55,443 nucleotides of DNA from Acidobacteriota bacterium (lineage in GTDB: Bacteria > Acidobacteriota > Terriglobia > Terriglobales > Acidobacteriaceae), in the NCBI GenBank assembly GCA_019351975.1, contig JABBOG010000001.1, positions 84,831 through 140,273 of the forward strand. Reading direction: 5' to 3'. A program made the translations under genes and the position numbers. Below, piece after piece: positions 39,889 through 48,718 of this stretch. The notes beneath the pieces are model-generated. The model saw only the letters and a list, made by a program, of their open reading frames with translations, was not told where the DNA came from and searched no databases. How positions within the stretch are numbered: position 1 is the first letter of the stretch; each line of letters begins with the position of its first letter.

Positions 39889-41277
39889 TTAATCGAGCGT
39901 GTACATGGCGAGGCCGCTGAGGAGTTTTGGGTAGAAGTCGGTGGATTTTTGCGGCATGACTTCGAGGTTCAGAGAGATGTCCTTCATCTGCTGCAATGTA
40001 ACGGGCTTGATGAGGAAGGCGACATCGGCGTTTCCGCTGCCAAGCTGCTGGAGGGCGTCGGAGGCTTCGCGCAGATAGCGAATATGGCCGCCGGCGCGTA
40101 TGGTTTCCTCGTTGAGTCCGAGAAGTTTTTCGAGAACTACCTTGTGCAGTTGGGTGACGTCGAGCTGCTGCTGGCGCGGGGAGAGGCCTTGTAGCAGAGG
40201 GGCGATGGCGTCGGGCTTGGGCTTCAGGAGGAAGTCACCGTCGCGCGTGGCGGCGATGAAGGCCACGCCTGGTGTGTCGTTGAGGCGCTTGAGCAGGGCT
40301 TCGGCGCCGGGAAAGTGACCACTGAGGGTAGGGTGGATTTCGGTTACATCGAAGTACGCTTTTGCCTTGTCGGCGAACTCGCGACCGTTGAAACTGATCA
40401 GACCGAACGCGACGCGATGGGTTGGAAGAATGGTGATGCCGGGCGCGTCCATGTTGACGAAGGTCATCATCATGGCTTGCTCTGGGAATGCGGGAGCGGG
40501 CAGGGTTGCGCCGGGGCCGACGGAGAGCTCAGTGGGCGCGGCATTTGGGTCGAGGCCGAGTTCGGCTGCTCGCTCATGCATGTACGTGGTTGAGGTCTCA
40601 TAGCGGTGATGGCCGTCTGCGATGATCAGCTTCTTATCCGACATTGCATCCAGTACCTGCCGGATTAGCTGCGGATCTGTCAATTTCCAGAGTCTGTGAA
40701 TGACATCGTATTCGTCAGTGATTTCAACGTCCGGAGCGCGCATGCCCGCTGGCGCCTGATCTCCGTCGGTATCGAACAAGAGGTGATCGACTACGGCTTC
40801 AGGGTCTGAATACAGCATGTAGATTTGTTCGCAGTAGGCTCGAGTGGCTTTGAACAGGGCCAGCCGGTCGGACTTGTGCTTGGGAAAGGTTTGCTCATGG
40901 CGATAGACGATCTGATCGGTGTAATCGTGCAGCTGACCCAGGGCTATAAATCCGCGCCGCTCGCGAACTTCTCCGCCACCCGGAGCTTTGTACGTCTGTG
41001 AATAGACGTATAGCGCGGGATCGGCTTCCTCACGCAGGATGCCTTCGCCGCGCCATTCTTGCAGGGTGTCCGCAGCGCGGGTATAGACGTTCTGGCTATC
41101 TGTGTCTGTCGGCAGGTGTTTGCCGAGGATCACGCGAATGAGGTTATAGGGGCTGGACGCGTAGTATGCAGCCTGCATGGCAGGAGTGATCTTGTCGTAT
41201 GGCTGTGTAACGACATCAGTCATAGTGACGCGGGTTGGGTCGTAGCGGAGGGCGCGAAACGGAAACAAACGGGCCAT
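39889..41277 (-). CDS. DUF1015-family protein
   Basis: The 462-residue product starts MARLFPFRALRYDPTRV, the characteristic N-terminus of DUF1015. It continues PYDKITPAMQAAYYASSPYNLIRV (about 30-55), HEQTFPKHKSDRLALFKAT near 140, LIIADGHHRYETSTTY near 230 and MVVMTFVNMDAPGI-like MMTFVNMDAPGITILPTHR near 270. The DGHHRYE motif is invariant in the family, resembling ParB/Srx-like active sites, but the function is not firmly known. An ATG two codons upstream (41283) is an alternative. It converges on thiG with a 9-bp gap. Confidence 0.92.
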   Translation of the reverse strand: MARLFPFRALRYDPTRVTMTDVVTQPYDKITPAMQAAYYASSPYNLIRVILGKHLPTDTDSQNVYTRAADTLQEWRGEGILREEADPALYVYSQTYKAPGGGEVRERRGFIALGQLHDYTDQIVYRHEQTFPKHKSDRLALFKATRAYCEQIYMLYSDPEAVVDHLLFDTDGDQAPAGMRAPDVEITDEYDVIHRLWKLTDPQLIRQVLDAMSDKKLIIADGHHRYETSTTYMHERAAELGLDPNAAPTELSVGPGATLPAPAFPEQAMMMTFVNMDAPGITILPTHRVAFGLISFNGREFADKAKAYFDVTEIHPTLSGHFPGAEALLKRLNDTPGVAFIAATRDGDFLLKPKPDAIAPLLQGLSPRQQQLDVTQLHKVVLEKLLGLNEETIRAGGHIRYLREASDALQQLGSGNADVAFLIKPVTLQQMKDISLNLEVMPQKSTDFYPKLLSGLAMYTLD

Positions 41278-41489
41278 CACCATATTGTACGGACAGTGCA
41301 CGACAAACGGGGTGACGACGCTGTGGATGCGTCGAACAATGGTCGCAGGGGCATCTTCTGCGGCGTGTGCGAATTTGGCCGCCGGATTCGTTTACAATCA
41401 AAGCTCGAAGGCAGTCGCACAGCTTATGTTGTACAGAGGCAGATCGACGCCCTTCCCGGGAGCACTGTTTGTTCGGATTTTTACGTTAC

Positions 41490-42938
41490 ATGGGTATGCA
41501 TCAACCAGTAGGGAGAGGTCAGCGTCGCGATCAATTTGCGGGCGTTGCCATTCTCAGCATCAGTTTTGTGGCTGCGCTATCGACTTTGGGCTGCGGGAAT
41601 CAGTATCGTCCGGTCGTGAATGCGATTGGTCCTGTTGGCCCTGCTGGTCTGCCGACGAAGTATGCGGTCGCTGTGTCGAACCCTGACTCGACGTCACTGG
41701 GACTGCTCACGATCGTCGATTTTGCGGGTGACACTACGCTGTCGACACCGCAGATTCTTTCGAATCCGAACTATTTTGTGCTCAATACCTCGGGAACACA
41801 AGGGTATGCGATTAATCCGCAGGGAGGGTTGAACACATTTCTTCTTTCCAATCCGACGGCTTTGATCACCAGCGATATTGTGCAGACGACATTGCCAGCA
41901 GATTCCAATCCGATCAGCATCACCCAGTTGACGCCCGCAAGCGCGCTTTCTACGGTATTTATTCCAGTCAACGATCCGATAGCGGGTCCCAGCGTCGATG
42001 CAATCAACTCCGGTACTGCGGCTCTTTATGCAACGGTTGGTGTAGCTCCAAACCCTGTCTATGTCGTCGGTGCAAGGGGTACGCCCCGCGTTTACGCTTT
42101 GAGCCAAGGTGCGACTCCTGGAACCAGCACCGGGGAGGCCGATTCGTTGGAGACAATTTCCACCATTGCGTTCTCTAATTCTGCGCAAATTCCTGTGGGT
42201 ATCAATCCGGTGTATGGTGTCATGACCGCGGACGACCAGAGGGCATTCATTATGAATGAGGGCTCGAATACGGTATCCGTTATCAATGTGCCGAACAATG
42301 CGCTGGACGCTAACATTTCGACTATCAAGGTCGGACAGCGACCAGTCTGGGCCGACTTGAACACGGTTGCTTCTGAGTTGGTCGTGCTTAATCAGGGGGA
42401 TGGCGTTCACCCTGGATCGCTGAGCGTGATTAACATTCCACTTTGCAATGCTGCAGCGCAGGCTACTAATCCGAACTGTAGCACGACGAACCCGGTGGAC
42501 GGCGTGGGCTTTGGGCAGGTGCTGGCGACAGTGCCTGTGGGCATCGACCCAACCCCCGGCTACGGAATGGTCTCCGTGTTACAGGGAACGGACGGGAATG
42601 CACCGGCTGCATATGTGATCAACCAACTGGATGGCACGGGTACGTGCGGCAGCGGCGAGGGCTCGGTTACAGTTGTAAATCTGCAGACATTCCAGGTCTC
42701 GGCCACCATTTGTGGTGTTTCTGGGAGTGCCGCAACGGCGGCTGCCAATGGCGCCAATAACGTAATCTTCGGACATCCTAATTCGATCTCAGCTACGGGT
42801 GGTTTGCCTTCCGGGAAGGTATACGTCACATCTTCCGATAACACCTACATGAGTGTGATCTATACGGACAGCAATACTGTCTTGACGCATGTTCCGCTAC
42901 AAGGAACTGGACTACGCGTTTTGGTCACGCAGCCTTAG
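41490..42938 (+). CDS. Secreted YncE-like beta-propeller repeat protein
   Basis: The 482-residue product begins near MGMHQPVGRGQRRDQ, with a membrane segment (AGVAILSISFVAALSTLGCGN) ending in a possible but imperfect lipobox (T-L-G-C). The rest is made of propeller-type repeats: YVVGARGTPRVYALSQ, NPVYGVMTADDQRAFIMNEGSNTVSVINVPNNALD and GQRPVWADLNTVASELVVLNQGDG, the NSxTVSVIDxxxN pattern of YncE/lactonase-like surface proteins. Upstream sequence in the same frame is excluded as unlikely signal. Function unknown; probably at the cell surface. A strong terminator follows. Confidence 0.8.
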   Translation: MGMHQPVGRGQRRDQFAGVAILSISFVAALSTLGCGNQYRPVVNAIGPVGPAGLPTKYAVAVSNPDSTSLGLLTIVDFAGDTTLSTPQILSNPNYFVLNTSGTQGYAINPQGGLNTFLLSNPTALITSDIVQTTLPADSNPISITQLTPASALSTVFIPVNDPIAGPSVDAINSGTAALYATVGVAPNPVYVVGARGTPRVYALSQGATPGTSTGEADSLETISTIAFSNSAQIPVGINPVYGVMTADDQRAFIMNEGSNTVSVINVPNNALDANISTIKVGQRPVWADLNTVASELVVLNQGDGVHPGSLSVINIPLCNAAAQATNPNCSTTNPVDGVGFGQVLATVPVGIDPTPGYGMVSVLQGTDGNAPAAYVINQLDGTGTCGSGEGSVTVVNLQTFQVSATICGVSGSAATAAANGANNVIFGHPNSISATGGLPSGKVYVTSSDNTYMSVIYTDSNTVLTHVPLQGTGLRVLVTQP

Positions 42939-42955
42939 AGACTGATAACGCTCGG

Positions 42956-42986
42956 AAAGAGGCCGCCTGAACAGGCGGCCTCTTTT
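42956..42986. terminator. Bidirectional rho-independent terminator
   Basis: A perfect 13-bp stem, AAAGAGGCCGCCT with its complement AGGCGGCCTCTTT around a GAAC loop, is flanked by A and T runs. It separates the convergent beta-propeller and anti-sigma genes. Confidence 0.95.
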
Positions 42987-43016
42987 CAGCATCACGCTAT
43001 ACAACAGTCGCTTAGG

Positions 43017-43922
43017 CTACATGCCGGCAAGGACGATCGGTGCGGTAGGTGTTTGTGAGCCGCCATCGGCTTCTACGGTGACGCCAAATCCTTTGGCCGC
43101 GACTTCCTTAGGTAGCGGCGGCATGACTACCATCGCGTTGCCATTGGCGTCGGGTTTGAACAGACCCGCGGGGATAGGTGCCTTTCCAGGCTCAGACGGT
43201 AAGAGCCAGAGTTCATACGTTTTTGAAGGCGGCAAGGGATCCAGATGACTCGCGACAAATACGAGAGAACCTCTGCCGGGGACATATGTTGCATGCGCCT
43301 CTGGATCGAGTTTGGGAGTGGCGCCAGGTGTCAACGGGACGTGGAGTGACACCTGCATTGCATTGGCGTCAGTCAACGTCTGCATGAGCTTCTTCGCCTG
43401 AGCTGTCTGGGCCGTAATGTCGCTCACCTTCGCTGACTCGACCTCAATAGAGTGTTCATCCGCTATCCGTTGCTGATACTGCATGCCGGCGAAGACAGCG
43501 GCACTTGCCGCGACCGCCCATCCAGTCCACGCCATAAACGGTGCGATACGACGCTTTGGCCGCTCCTCAGGAAGATCCATCTGGAACATTCGACTATTAC
43601 GCGGTGTGAGCATCGGTTCGGCGGCTGCCTCTGTACGCGGTGCCGATTCCTTGACGGCTACGGGCTCCTTACGGTCGATTGGAACAAGTTTCTTCTCGAT
43701 TTCAACTTGGCGCAGGAACCGCTCGCGTGACTCCGGTGGTGGAGTTTTGATCTCCGTGCTGCAGGCATACATCGCTAAGTCGCCTTGTATTTCGGCGACT
43801 TGAGTGCGGCAGATCGTACATTGCTTCAGGTGCTGTATGGCAGCCCGCATCTCTGCCTCAGGCAGCAGCTGCAAGGCGAACAAGTATAGATCGTCGGGTT
43901 GAATATGGTCTGTGCTGATCAT
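43017..43922 (-). CDS. RskA-family anti-sigma factor
   Basis: The 301-residue single-pass protein has an N-terminal cytoplasmic zinc-type motif H31-x3-C35-x2-C38 (HLKQCTIC), one membrane segment (about 129-147) and an extracytoplasmic RskA domain. The latter includes GRGSLVFVASHLDPLPPSKTYELWLLPSEPGKAPIPAGLF (about 215-258), typical of the family. It holds the SigK-like sigma factor at the membrane until released by proteolysis. Its start overlaps the sigma gene stop by 4 bp. Residues 60-125 form a proline/charge-rich linker. Confidence 0.94.
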   Translation of the reverse strand: MISTDHIQPDDLYLFALQLLPEAEMRAAIQHLKQCTICRTQVAEIQGDLAMYACSTEIKTPPPESRERFLRQVEIEKKLVPIDRKEPVAVKESAPRTEAAAEPMLTPRNSRMFQMDLPEERPKRRIAPFMAWTGWAVAASAAVFAGMQYQQRIADEHSIEVESAKVSDITAQTAQAKKLMQTLTDANAMQVSLHVPLTPGATPKLDPEAHATYVPGRGSLVFVASHLDPLPPSKTYELWLLPSEPGKAPIPAGLFKPDANGNAMVVMPPLPKEVAAKGFGVTVEADGGSQTPTAPIVLAGM

Positions 43923-44488
43923 GACTGGAAGGCCTTTCTCAGCGTCAAGAGGCCACTGCGGATGCGCGTCTTTACAGTTCCAAGCGGGTCGCCAGTCATC
44001 TCGGCAATCTCTGAGTGGGTGAGCCCATCGAAGAATGCCATTTCCAAAGTCTTGCGCTGCTCTAAAGGCAGCCGAACAACGGCCGCACGTGCACGGTCCA
44101 TGAGGATGGATCGTTCTGCTTCGTCGGCGATATTGCTTGAAGAAGGCAGGTTCATTTCTTCGACCTGCTCGCTGGGTCGTTTACGCCGAAGCGTGTCGAT
44201 GGAGCGATTGCGAGCCACGACAGCAAGCCATCCGCCAAGGCTACCTTTGGCTGCGACAAAGCTGTTCGGACTGCGCCAGATCTGCATAAAAATCTCCTGC
44301 ATCACGTCTTCGGCCGAAGCCGTATCCCGAAGCACACGTAACGACACGGAGTAAACGACCTTCGAGTAACGGTCGAATAGCACGGCCATTGCCTTCTCAT
44401 CGCCGTGTTGCACTCGTACGAGCAGAGCAGCGTCATCTTCCGACGCTGACCGCTTCACACCTGTCGATCCATCCATGCCACTGATCAT
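43919..44488 (-). CDS. ECF sigma factor, SigK-like
   Basis: The 189-residue product has region 2 (about 20-90; RVQHGDEKAMAVLFDRYSKVVY, SAEDVMQEIFMQIWRSP, LGGWLAVVARNRSIDTLRR) and region 4 (about 130-182; RLPLEQRKTLEMAFFDGLTH, SEIAEMTGDPLGTVKTRIRSGL). Pairing with an RskA-family factor is the common SigK/RskA arrangement. The regulon is unknown; neighbouring genes with matching promoters are not evident. The cysteine pair of some redox-sensing SigK proteins is not visible here. Confidence 0.94.
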   Translation of the reverse strand: MISGMDGSTGVKRSASEDDAALLVRVQHGDEKAMAVLFDRYSKVVYSVSLRVLRDTASAEDVMQEIFMQIWRSPNSFVAAKGSLGGWLAVVARNRSIDTLRRKRPSEQVEEMNLPSSSNIADEAERSILMDRARAAVVRLPLEQRKTLEMAFFDGLTHSEIAEMTGDPLGTVKTRIRSGLLTLRKAFQS

Positions 44489-44696
44489 AGAACGCGCTCA
44501 CAGGTACAACGGATTGCTGCGGGAACAGCCGAAGCAATCTTTACAAGATAGTGCACGTAGCAAGTCGTATCGCTTGTGCGGCGGGGCTATGCATTGCCCC
44601 GGTGCACAGTGTACGTCATTAGACCTATGAAAGCTTTTCGTAACATCGAGAGCGACCCATATAGGTTACTTTCGGTGGGTCACGAGTTTCATGCTA

Positions 44697-45818
44697 TCAA
44701 ATGGCTCCGGAATGAGGGAGAGATTTCTCGACAGGAATTGTCGCGGAGAAGTAGCGACTGCGGATCCAGAAGGCGACCTTGACCAGAGCAATAAGAGCAG
44801 GCACCTCGACTAGCGGCCCAACAACGCCTACAAAGGCTTCGCCTGAATTGATTCCGAAGACGGCTATGGCTACGGCGATCGCGAGTTCGAAGTTGTTTCC
44901 GGCAGCCGTAAAGGACAGTGTGGCGGATTGCGCGTAATTCGCTCCGAGGCGTTTTCCCATCCAAAAGCTGACTAGAAACATCACTACGAAATAGATGACC
45001 AGTGGTAGCGCGATTCGCATGACATCGAATGGCAGCCGCACAATGAGATCACCTTTGAGTGAGAACATGACGAGGATGGTGAAGAGCAGTGCGATGAGCG
45101 TAAGTGGGCTGATGCGCGGAATAAACTTCGTGCGATACCATGTTTCTCCTTTGGCCCTAAGAAGCGTGTATCGCGTCACCATTCCTGCGAAGAAAGGCAC
45201 GCCGAGATAAAGCCCAACGCTCTTCGCGAGTGCTGCGATGCCGACCTGGACAACGCTGGACTGGAGACCAAACCAGCGTGGAAACACTGTAAGGAATGCC
45301 CACGCATACAGGCTGTAGAACAATACTTGAAAGACGCTATTGATCGCCACTAATCCAGCGACATAGTCGGTGTCGCCTTCTGCGAGTTCGTTCCAGACAA
45401 GCACCATTGCGATGCATCGTGCGATGCCGATCAGGATCAGGCCGCGCATATAGGCTTGCTGATGGCGGAGAAAGATGACTGCCAGTACAAACATGAGGAC
45501 GGGTCCGACGATCCAGTTTTGTACCATGGAGAGGCCAAGGATGCGCTTGTTGCGGAAGACCTCGCCGAGCTTTTCGTATCGCACCTTCGCCAGCGGGGGA
45601 TACATCATCACGATGAGTCCGATGGCTATCGGGAGGTTGGTGGTGCCATGTTGAAAGCTGTTGATCAACGTCGCGGTGCCTGGAACAAAGTGGCCGATGG
45701 CAACGCCAATCGCCATGGCGAGAAAGATCCAGAGGGTAAGGTAGCGGTCCATAAACGAGAGCTGTTTTCTGGCTGCTGGAGCGCAGGGTCGACCTTGCGT
45801 CACGGCTGTTGTCGACAT
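44697..45818 (-). CDS. acr3: Arsenite efflux permease, ACR3 family
   Basis: The 373-residue membrane protein with about ten segments exports arsenite (and perhaps antimonite) using the proton gradient. C135 in [13 protein letters not shown] is the essential cysteine of the family. [31 protein letters not shown] and [27 protein letters not shown] are all typical. The start MSTTAVTQG follows arsR by 2 bp with GAGAGGGG as ribosome-binding site; an upstream in-frame ATG at 45839 lies inside arsR. It is co-transcribed with arsR. Confidence 0.96.
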   Translation of the reverse strand: MSTTAVTQGRPCAPAARKQLSFMDRYLTLWIFLAMAIGVAIGHFVPGTATLINSFQHGTTNLPIAIGLIVMMYPPLAKVRYEKLGEVFRNKRILGLSMVQNWIVGPVLMFVLAVIFLRHQQAYMRGLILIGIARCIAMVLVWNELAEGDTDYVAGLVAINSVFQVLFYSLYAWAFLTVFPRWFGLQSSVVQVGIAALAKSVGLYLGVPFFAGMVTRYTLLRAKGETWYRTKFIPRISPLTLIALLFTILVMFSLKGDLIVRLPFDVMRIALPLVIYFVVMFLVSFWMGKRLGANYAQSATLSFTAAGNNFELAIAVAIAVFGINSGEAFVGVVGPLVEVPALIALVKVAFWIRSRYFSATIPVEKSLPHSGAI

Positions 45819-45820
45819 CG

Positions 45821-46222
45821 CTAACCCCTCTCGCAGCAAGCTGCGGTGAGAGGTATGGGAGCACCTTGTAATCCATTGAACTTTGCGGGGCTACAGCAAG
45901 CCTTCAGCAACTTTTTAGTGTCCGACTGCATGACACGCTCGTCCTTCAACGAGGCGAGCGTTTGTTGCAAGATGATGGCCGCGCCTGCGTGCTGCGGCAT
46001 GAGGATGCGATAGTGCATCCACTTGCCGTCGCGTCGCGGCTCTACGATTCCGGCCCTTCGCAGATAGGCGAGATGGCGCGAGATCTTTGGCTGTAATTGA
46101 TCGAGAATCTCCACGAAGTAGCACACACAGATCTCTTTGTCGCCCATGAGATTGAGTAGGCGCAGCCGCGTCTGGTCTGCGAGAGCTTGGAAGAACAACT
46201 CCATGTTGAAGGTTTGTTTCAT
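45821..46222 (-). CDS. arsR: ArsR-family arsenic-responsive repressor
   Basis: The 133-residue winged-helix protein has [60 protein letters not shown]. The C32-V-C34 pair in helix 3 (ICVC) is the As(III)-sensing motif of E. coli-type ArsR. Extra C-terminal cysteines (KACCSP and AACCERG) are unusual and could also bind arsenite. The start MKQTFNME is preferred over the upstream ATG at 46261. The palindrome at 46243-46261, 20 bp upstream, is its probable operator. Confidence 0.96.
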   Translation of the reverse strand: MKQTFNMELFFQALADQTRLRLLNLMGDKEICVCYFVEILDQLQPKISRHLAYLRRAGIVEPRRDGKWMHYRILMPQHAGAAIILQQTLASLKDERVMQSDTKKLLKACCSPAKFNGLQGAPIPLTAACCERG

Positions 46223-46232
46223 GCATCCATTA

Positions 46233-46272
46233 TATATTCTGTTTGACGAATGTGTTGTCAAGCAAATATAGT
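46233..46272. promoter_or_regulatory. Divergent arsR and arsM promoters sharing one palindrome
   Basis: The dyad TTGAC-N9-GTCAA (46243-46261) supplies both -35 boxes. Rightward: TTGACG (46243-46248), 18 bp, TATAGT (46267-46272) for arsM. Leftward: TTGACA (complement of 46256-46261), 17 bp, AATATA (complement of 46233-46238), or TATATA at 19 bp, for arsR-acr3. ArsR bound here would silence both operons until arsenite appears. Confidence 0.72.
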
Positions 46273-46302
46273 CGTCTTAGCAAATATGTATGAGGTGCTT
46301 CC

Positions 46303-47193
46303 ATGTCTGATGTTCTTCTGGAATCCATTCGCGCCAAGTACGGAGCCGTGGCCGAAAGCTCTCTTTCGAGCAGTCACGCCGGAGTCAAAGCCGTAGCCGA
46401 AGCGTTCGGGTATACCGCCGATGAGCTTACATCCATTCCCGCCGATGCCAACATGGGGCTCTCCTGTGGCAATCCGACAGCTACAGCACATCTGCGCCCT
46501 GGTGAGGTTGTTGTAGACCTCGGCTCCGGCGGCGGTCTGGACGTGTTTCTTGCCTCCAAACAGGTTGGTCCCACAGGGCGCGCTATTGGTATCGATATGA
46601 CACCGTCGATGATTGAGAGAGCGCGTGCGAACGCGACCTCGGGCGGCTACAGTAACGTGGAGTTTTATCTGTCCACTGTTGATCGCATCCCGTTGCCCGA
46701 TGCCTCTGTCGATTGCGTGATCAGCAACTGCGTGCTCAACCTCGCCCCCGATAAGCCTGCCGTATTTCGCGAGATTATCCGTGTGCTTAAGCCTGGCGGA
46801 CGGCTTGCTGTGAGCGACATTGCCTTAAAGTCGGAGCTTCCTGCGGAGGTCGTTAGCAGTCTGGCTGCGTACGTTGGTTGCATCGGGGGCGCAATTCTCA
46901 TCGAGACTTACAGGGCAGCGTTATTGGACGCCGGGTTTGGATTTGTGGAGATTGTAGATACTGGAGCAGACCTGAATGCCTATGCAAAGGTTGAAAATCA
47001 GTCTGGCTGCTGCTCACCTGCCATGGGATTTAAGGGGGGCCTCGCTGTCATCGCCGAGCCGTGTTGTGCTCCGGTCGAGTCTACCTTGCATGATGATCTC
47101 GCAGCACTGCTTTCCAGGTATGACGTGAACCAATCCGCAGCTAGTGTGAAGATCTACGCTTTGAAGACGGCGGGACATGGCCTCCGGGCATAG
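46303..47193 (+). CDS. arsM: Arsenite S-adenosylmethionine methyltransferase
   Basis: ArsM methylates arsenite to volatile or less harmful forms. The 296-residue product has the SAM motif [15 protein letters not shown] (about 70), [17 protein letters not shown] (about 96), and the three catalytic cysteines C55 (GLSCGNP), C143 (ISNCVLNL) and C193 (VGCIGG). Further CC pairs occur near the C-terminus (SGCCSP, EPCCAP) as in many bacterial ArsM. It is divergent from arsR-acr3 and 18 bp ahead of arsC. Confidence 0.97.
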   Translation: MSDVLLESIRAKYGAVAESSLSSSHAGVKAVAEAFGYTADELTSIPADANMGLSCGNPTATAHLRPGEVVVDLGSGGGLDVFLASKQVGPTGRAIGIDMTPSMIERARANATSGGYSNVEFYLSTVDRIPLPDASVDCVISNCVLNLAPDKPAVFREIIRVLKPGGRLAVSDIALKSELPAEVVSSLAAYVGCIGGAILIETYRAALLDAGFGFVEIVDTGADLNAYAKVENQSGCCSPAMGFKGGLAVIAEPCCAPVESTLHDDLAALLSRYDVNQSAASVKIYALKTAGHGLRA

Positions 47194-47211
47194 TTAGAGC
47201 AAAGGAGACTT

Positions 47212-47634
47212 ATGCGAACCTTTATTTTTGCCTGTGTTCACAATGCCGGGCGTTCTCAGATGTCGGCGGCTTTCTTCAATCAGTTTGCCGACATCACACA
47301 GGCGCGCTCGGTCTCTGCGGGTACGACGCCTGCAGCGTGCGTTCATCCTGTAGTTGTCGATGTGATGCGGGAGGTTGGCATTGATCTTTCAAATGCGCAG
47401 CCGCAGAAGCTGACTGAAGAGCTGGTGCAGCGAGCGGAGATGCTTATAACGATGGGTTGCGGTGATGCATGCCCGCATGTTCCGGGCCTTCGTCGCGCGG
47501 ATTGGCCTCTCCCGGACCCAAAGGGGCAGGATATCGGCGACGTACGCAAGATTCGGGATGAGATACGGTCACGCGTTATTGCGCTGCTTGAAGAGGAAGA
47601 TCTCGCAGGGAATGATTTGAACGCTGTGTCTTAG
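47212..47634 (+). CDS. arsC: Arsenate reductase, low-molecular-weight phosphatase type
   Basis: The 140-residue enzyme reduces arsenate to arsenite, feeding Acr3 and ArsM. C8 in FACVHNAGRSQ starts the CX5R phosphatase loop and D102 in WPLPDPKG is the general acid. C83 and C87 in TMGCGDACP are the relay cysteines of the thioredoxin-coupled class. AAAGGAG lies before the ATG. The stop overlaps the convergent STN-protein gene by 4 bp. The arsM-arsC pair with arsR-acr3 gives a complete detoxification set. Confidence 0.96.
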   Translation: MRTFIFACVHNAGRSQMSAAFFNQFADITQARSVSAGTTPAACVHPVVVDVMREVGIDLSNAQPQKLTEELVQRAEMLITMGCGDACPHVPGLRRADWPLPDPKGQDIGDVRKIRDEIRSRVIALLEEEDLAGNDLNAVS

Positions 47635-48602
47635 TGATTTTGGGGCGGGATTCCACTGGATGCAGGCTGGCTGGTCTGCTGCTGCTGCATTTCGAGCAGC
47701 TTTTGAGCAACCATTTCGGGTGTCAGCGCAGTGCCGTTCGGCGTAGAACCGGTTGTGCTTCCTGGCGCTGGGGGGTTGGGTGCGTCTATGATGCCTGAGG
47801 TTGAGGGTGTGGTGGACGGGGTGGGAACGGCGTCGAGGGGGACGGAGTGCGTCGTCGGCATCGTTGAGGCTGTCGGAGAGGTGTTGGTGGCGCTGCCGTT
47901 GACGTCGTTGGCCGGTTGCGGGATGCTTGGCGGGAGCGATGGATTCGGAGTTTGGGGTGGTGCTGTCGGCTGCGACGCTTGCTGCGGGGCGTGGTTGGAG
48001 GTGCCTGAACCGGCGCTGCGATTGGGCGTGGCGTTAGGTGTTTCATTGGGGTTGTCGTAGGCAGCGTAGACGGGAGACTCTGGGCCTGGGGGATTTACTC
48101 CGCCAGTGCGTGGGGTAAGGATGAGGCGGGGAGGGTTGGTGGCGTCACCTTCCAGAAGGAAGATGTTTGTGCCGGTGCCGTCGAGCAGCATGGCGAGAAT
48201 CGTAGCGACGGGGGCAGGGCCGTAGGCACCGTAGACGCGCTGATCCTGGACGCCGCCGGTGATTTTAAGACCGGTGAGGCGGGCGACGGAGCGCAGAATC
48301 TGGTTGAGGCTGGAGTTGTCGGCGTGAACTTCAAGCTGATCGTTCTGGTAGGTGACGTGGGCGTAGTGCGGCAGGTCAGGAACTTGCGCCGGCACGGCAT
48401 TTGGGAGCGATGTTGGTTGTGTGGGGGGGAGCGTGGACGCGGGGTGGTTCGGGGCCATCTGAGGCGTTTGCGTCATGGCGGATATGGGGAAGACGCAGAG
48501 GGAGAATAGAATACCCACGGCAGCGCGGCAACCGCTACGATGATGTTGGAGACGCAGCATCTTATGAGTGGGACGCGCTGGGCTGGGCGACGATAGCTTC
48601 AC
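47631..48602 (-). CDS. Secreted protein with STN/secretin-like domain
   Basis: The product has a signal peptide (about 25-44, AAVGILFSLCVFPISAMTQ) and a folded region of about residues 85-165. That region (LEVHADNSSLNQILRSVARLTGLKITG, then QRVYGAYGPAPVATILAMLLDGTGTNIFLLEGD) resembles the STN domain of secretins and TonB receptors. The rest is Pro/Thr/Ser-rich low complexity. The start is uncertain: GTG 48602 has GGAG very close, and ATG 48560 is an alternative. It may be a periplasmic partner of an outer-membrane complex. No secretin pore gene is nearby. Confidence 0.72.
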   Translation of the reverse strand: MKLSSPSPARPTHKMLRLQHHRSGCRAAVGILFSLCVFPISAMTQTPQMAPNHPASTLPPTQPTSLPNAVPAQVPDLPHYAHVTYQNDQLEVHADNSSLNQILRSVARLTGLKITGGVQDQRVYGAYGPAPVATILAMLLDGTGTNIFLLEGDATNPPRLILTPRTGGVNPPGPESPVYAAYDNPNETPNATPNRSAGSGTSNHAPQQASQPTAPPQTPNPSLPPSIPQPANDVNGSATNTSPTASTMPTTHSVPLDAVPTPSTTPSTSGIIDAPNPPAPGSTTGSTPNGTALTPEMVAQKLLEMQQQQTSQPASSGIPPQNH

Positions 48603-48718
48603 AGCTCCAGAATAGCGTCAAAAGGTAGATTGCAGTTGTGATGCAGTGATGAGAATTGTGTTCAGCAGGGAAACATCGCTGGACTCCCAAGCCCAGCCTC
48701 CGTATGCTGGGCAGGTAG

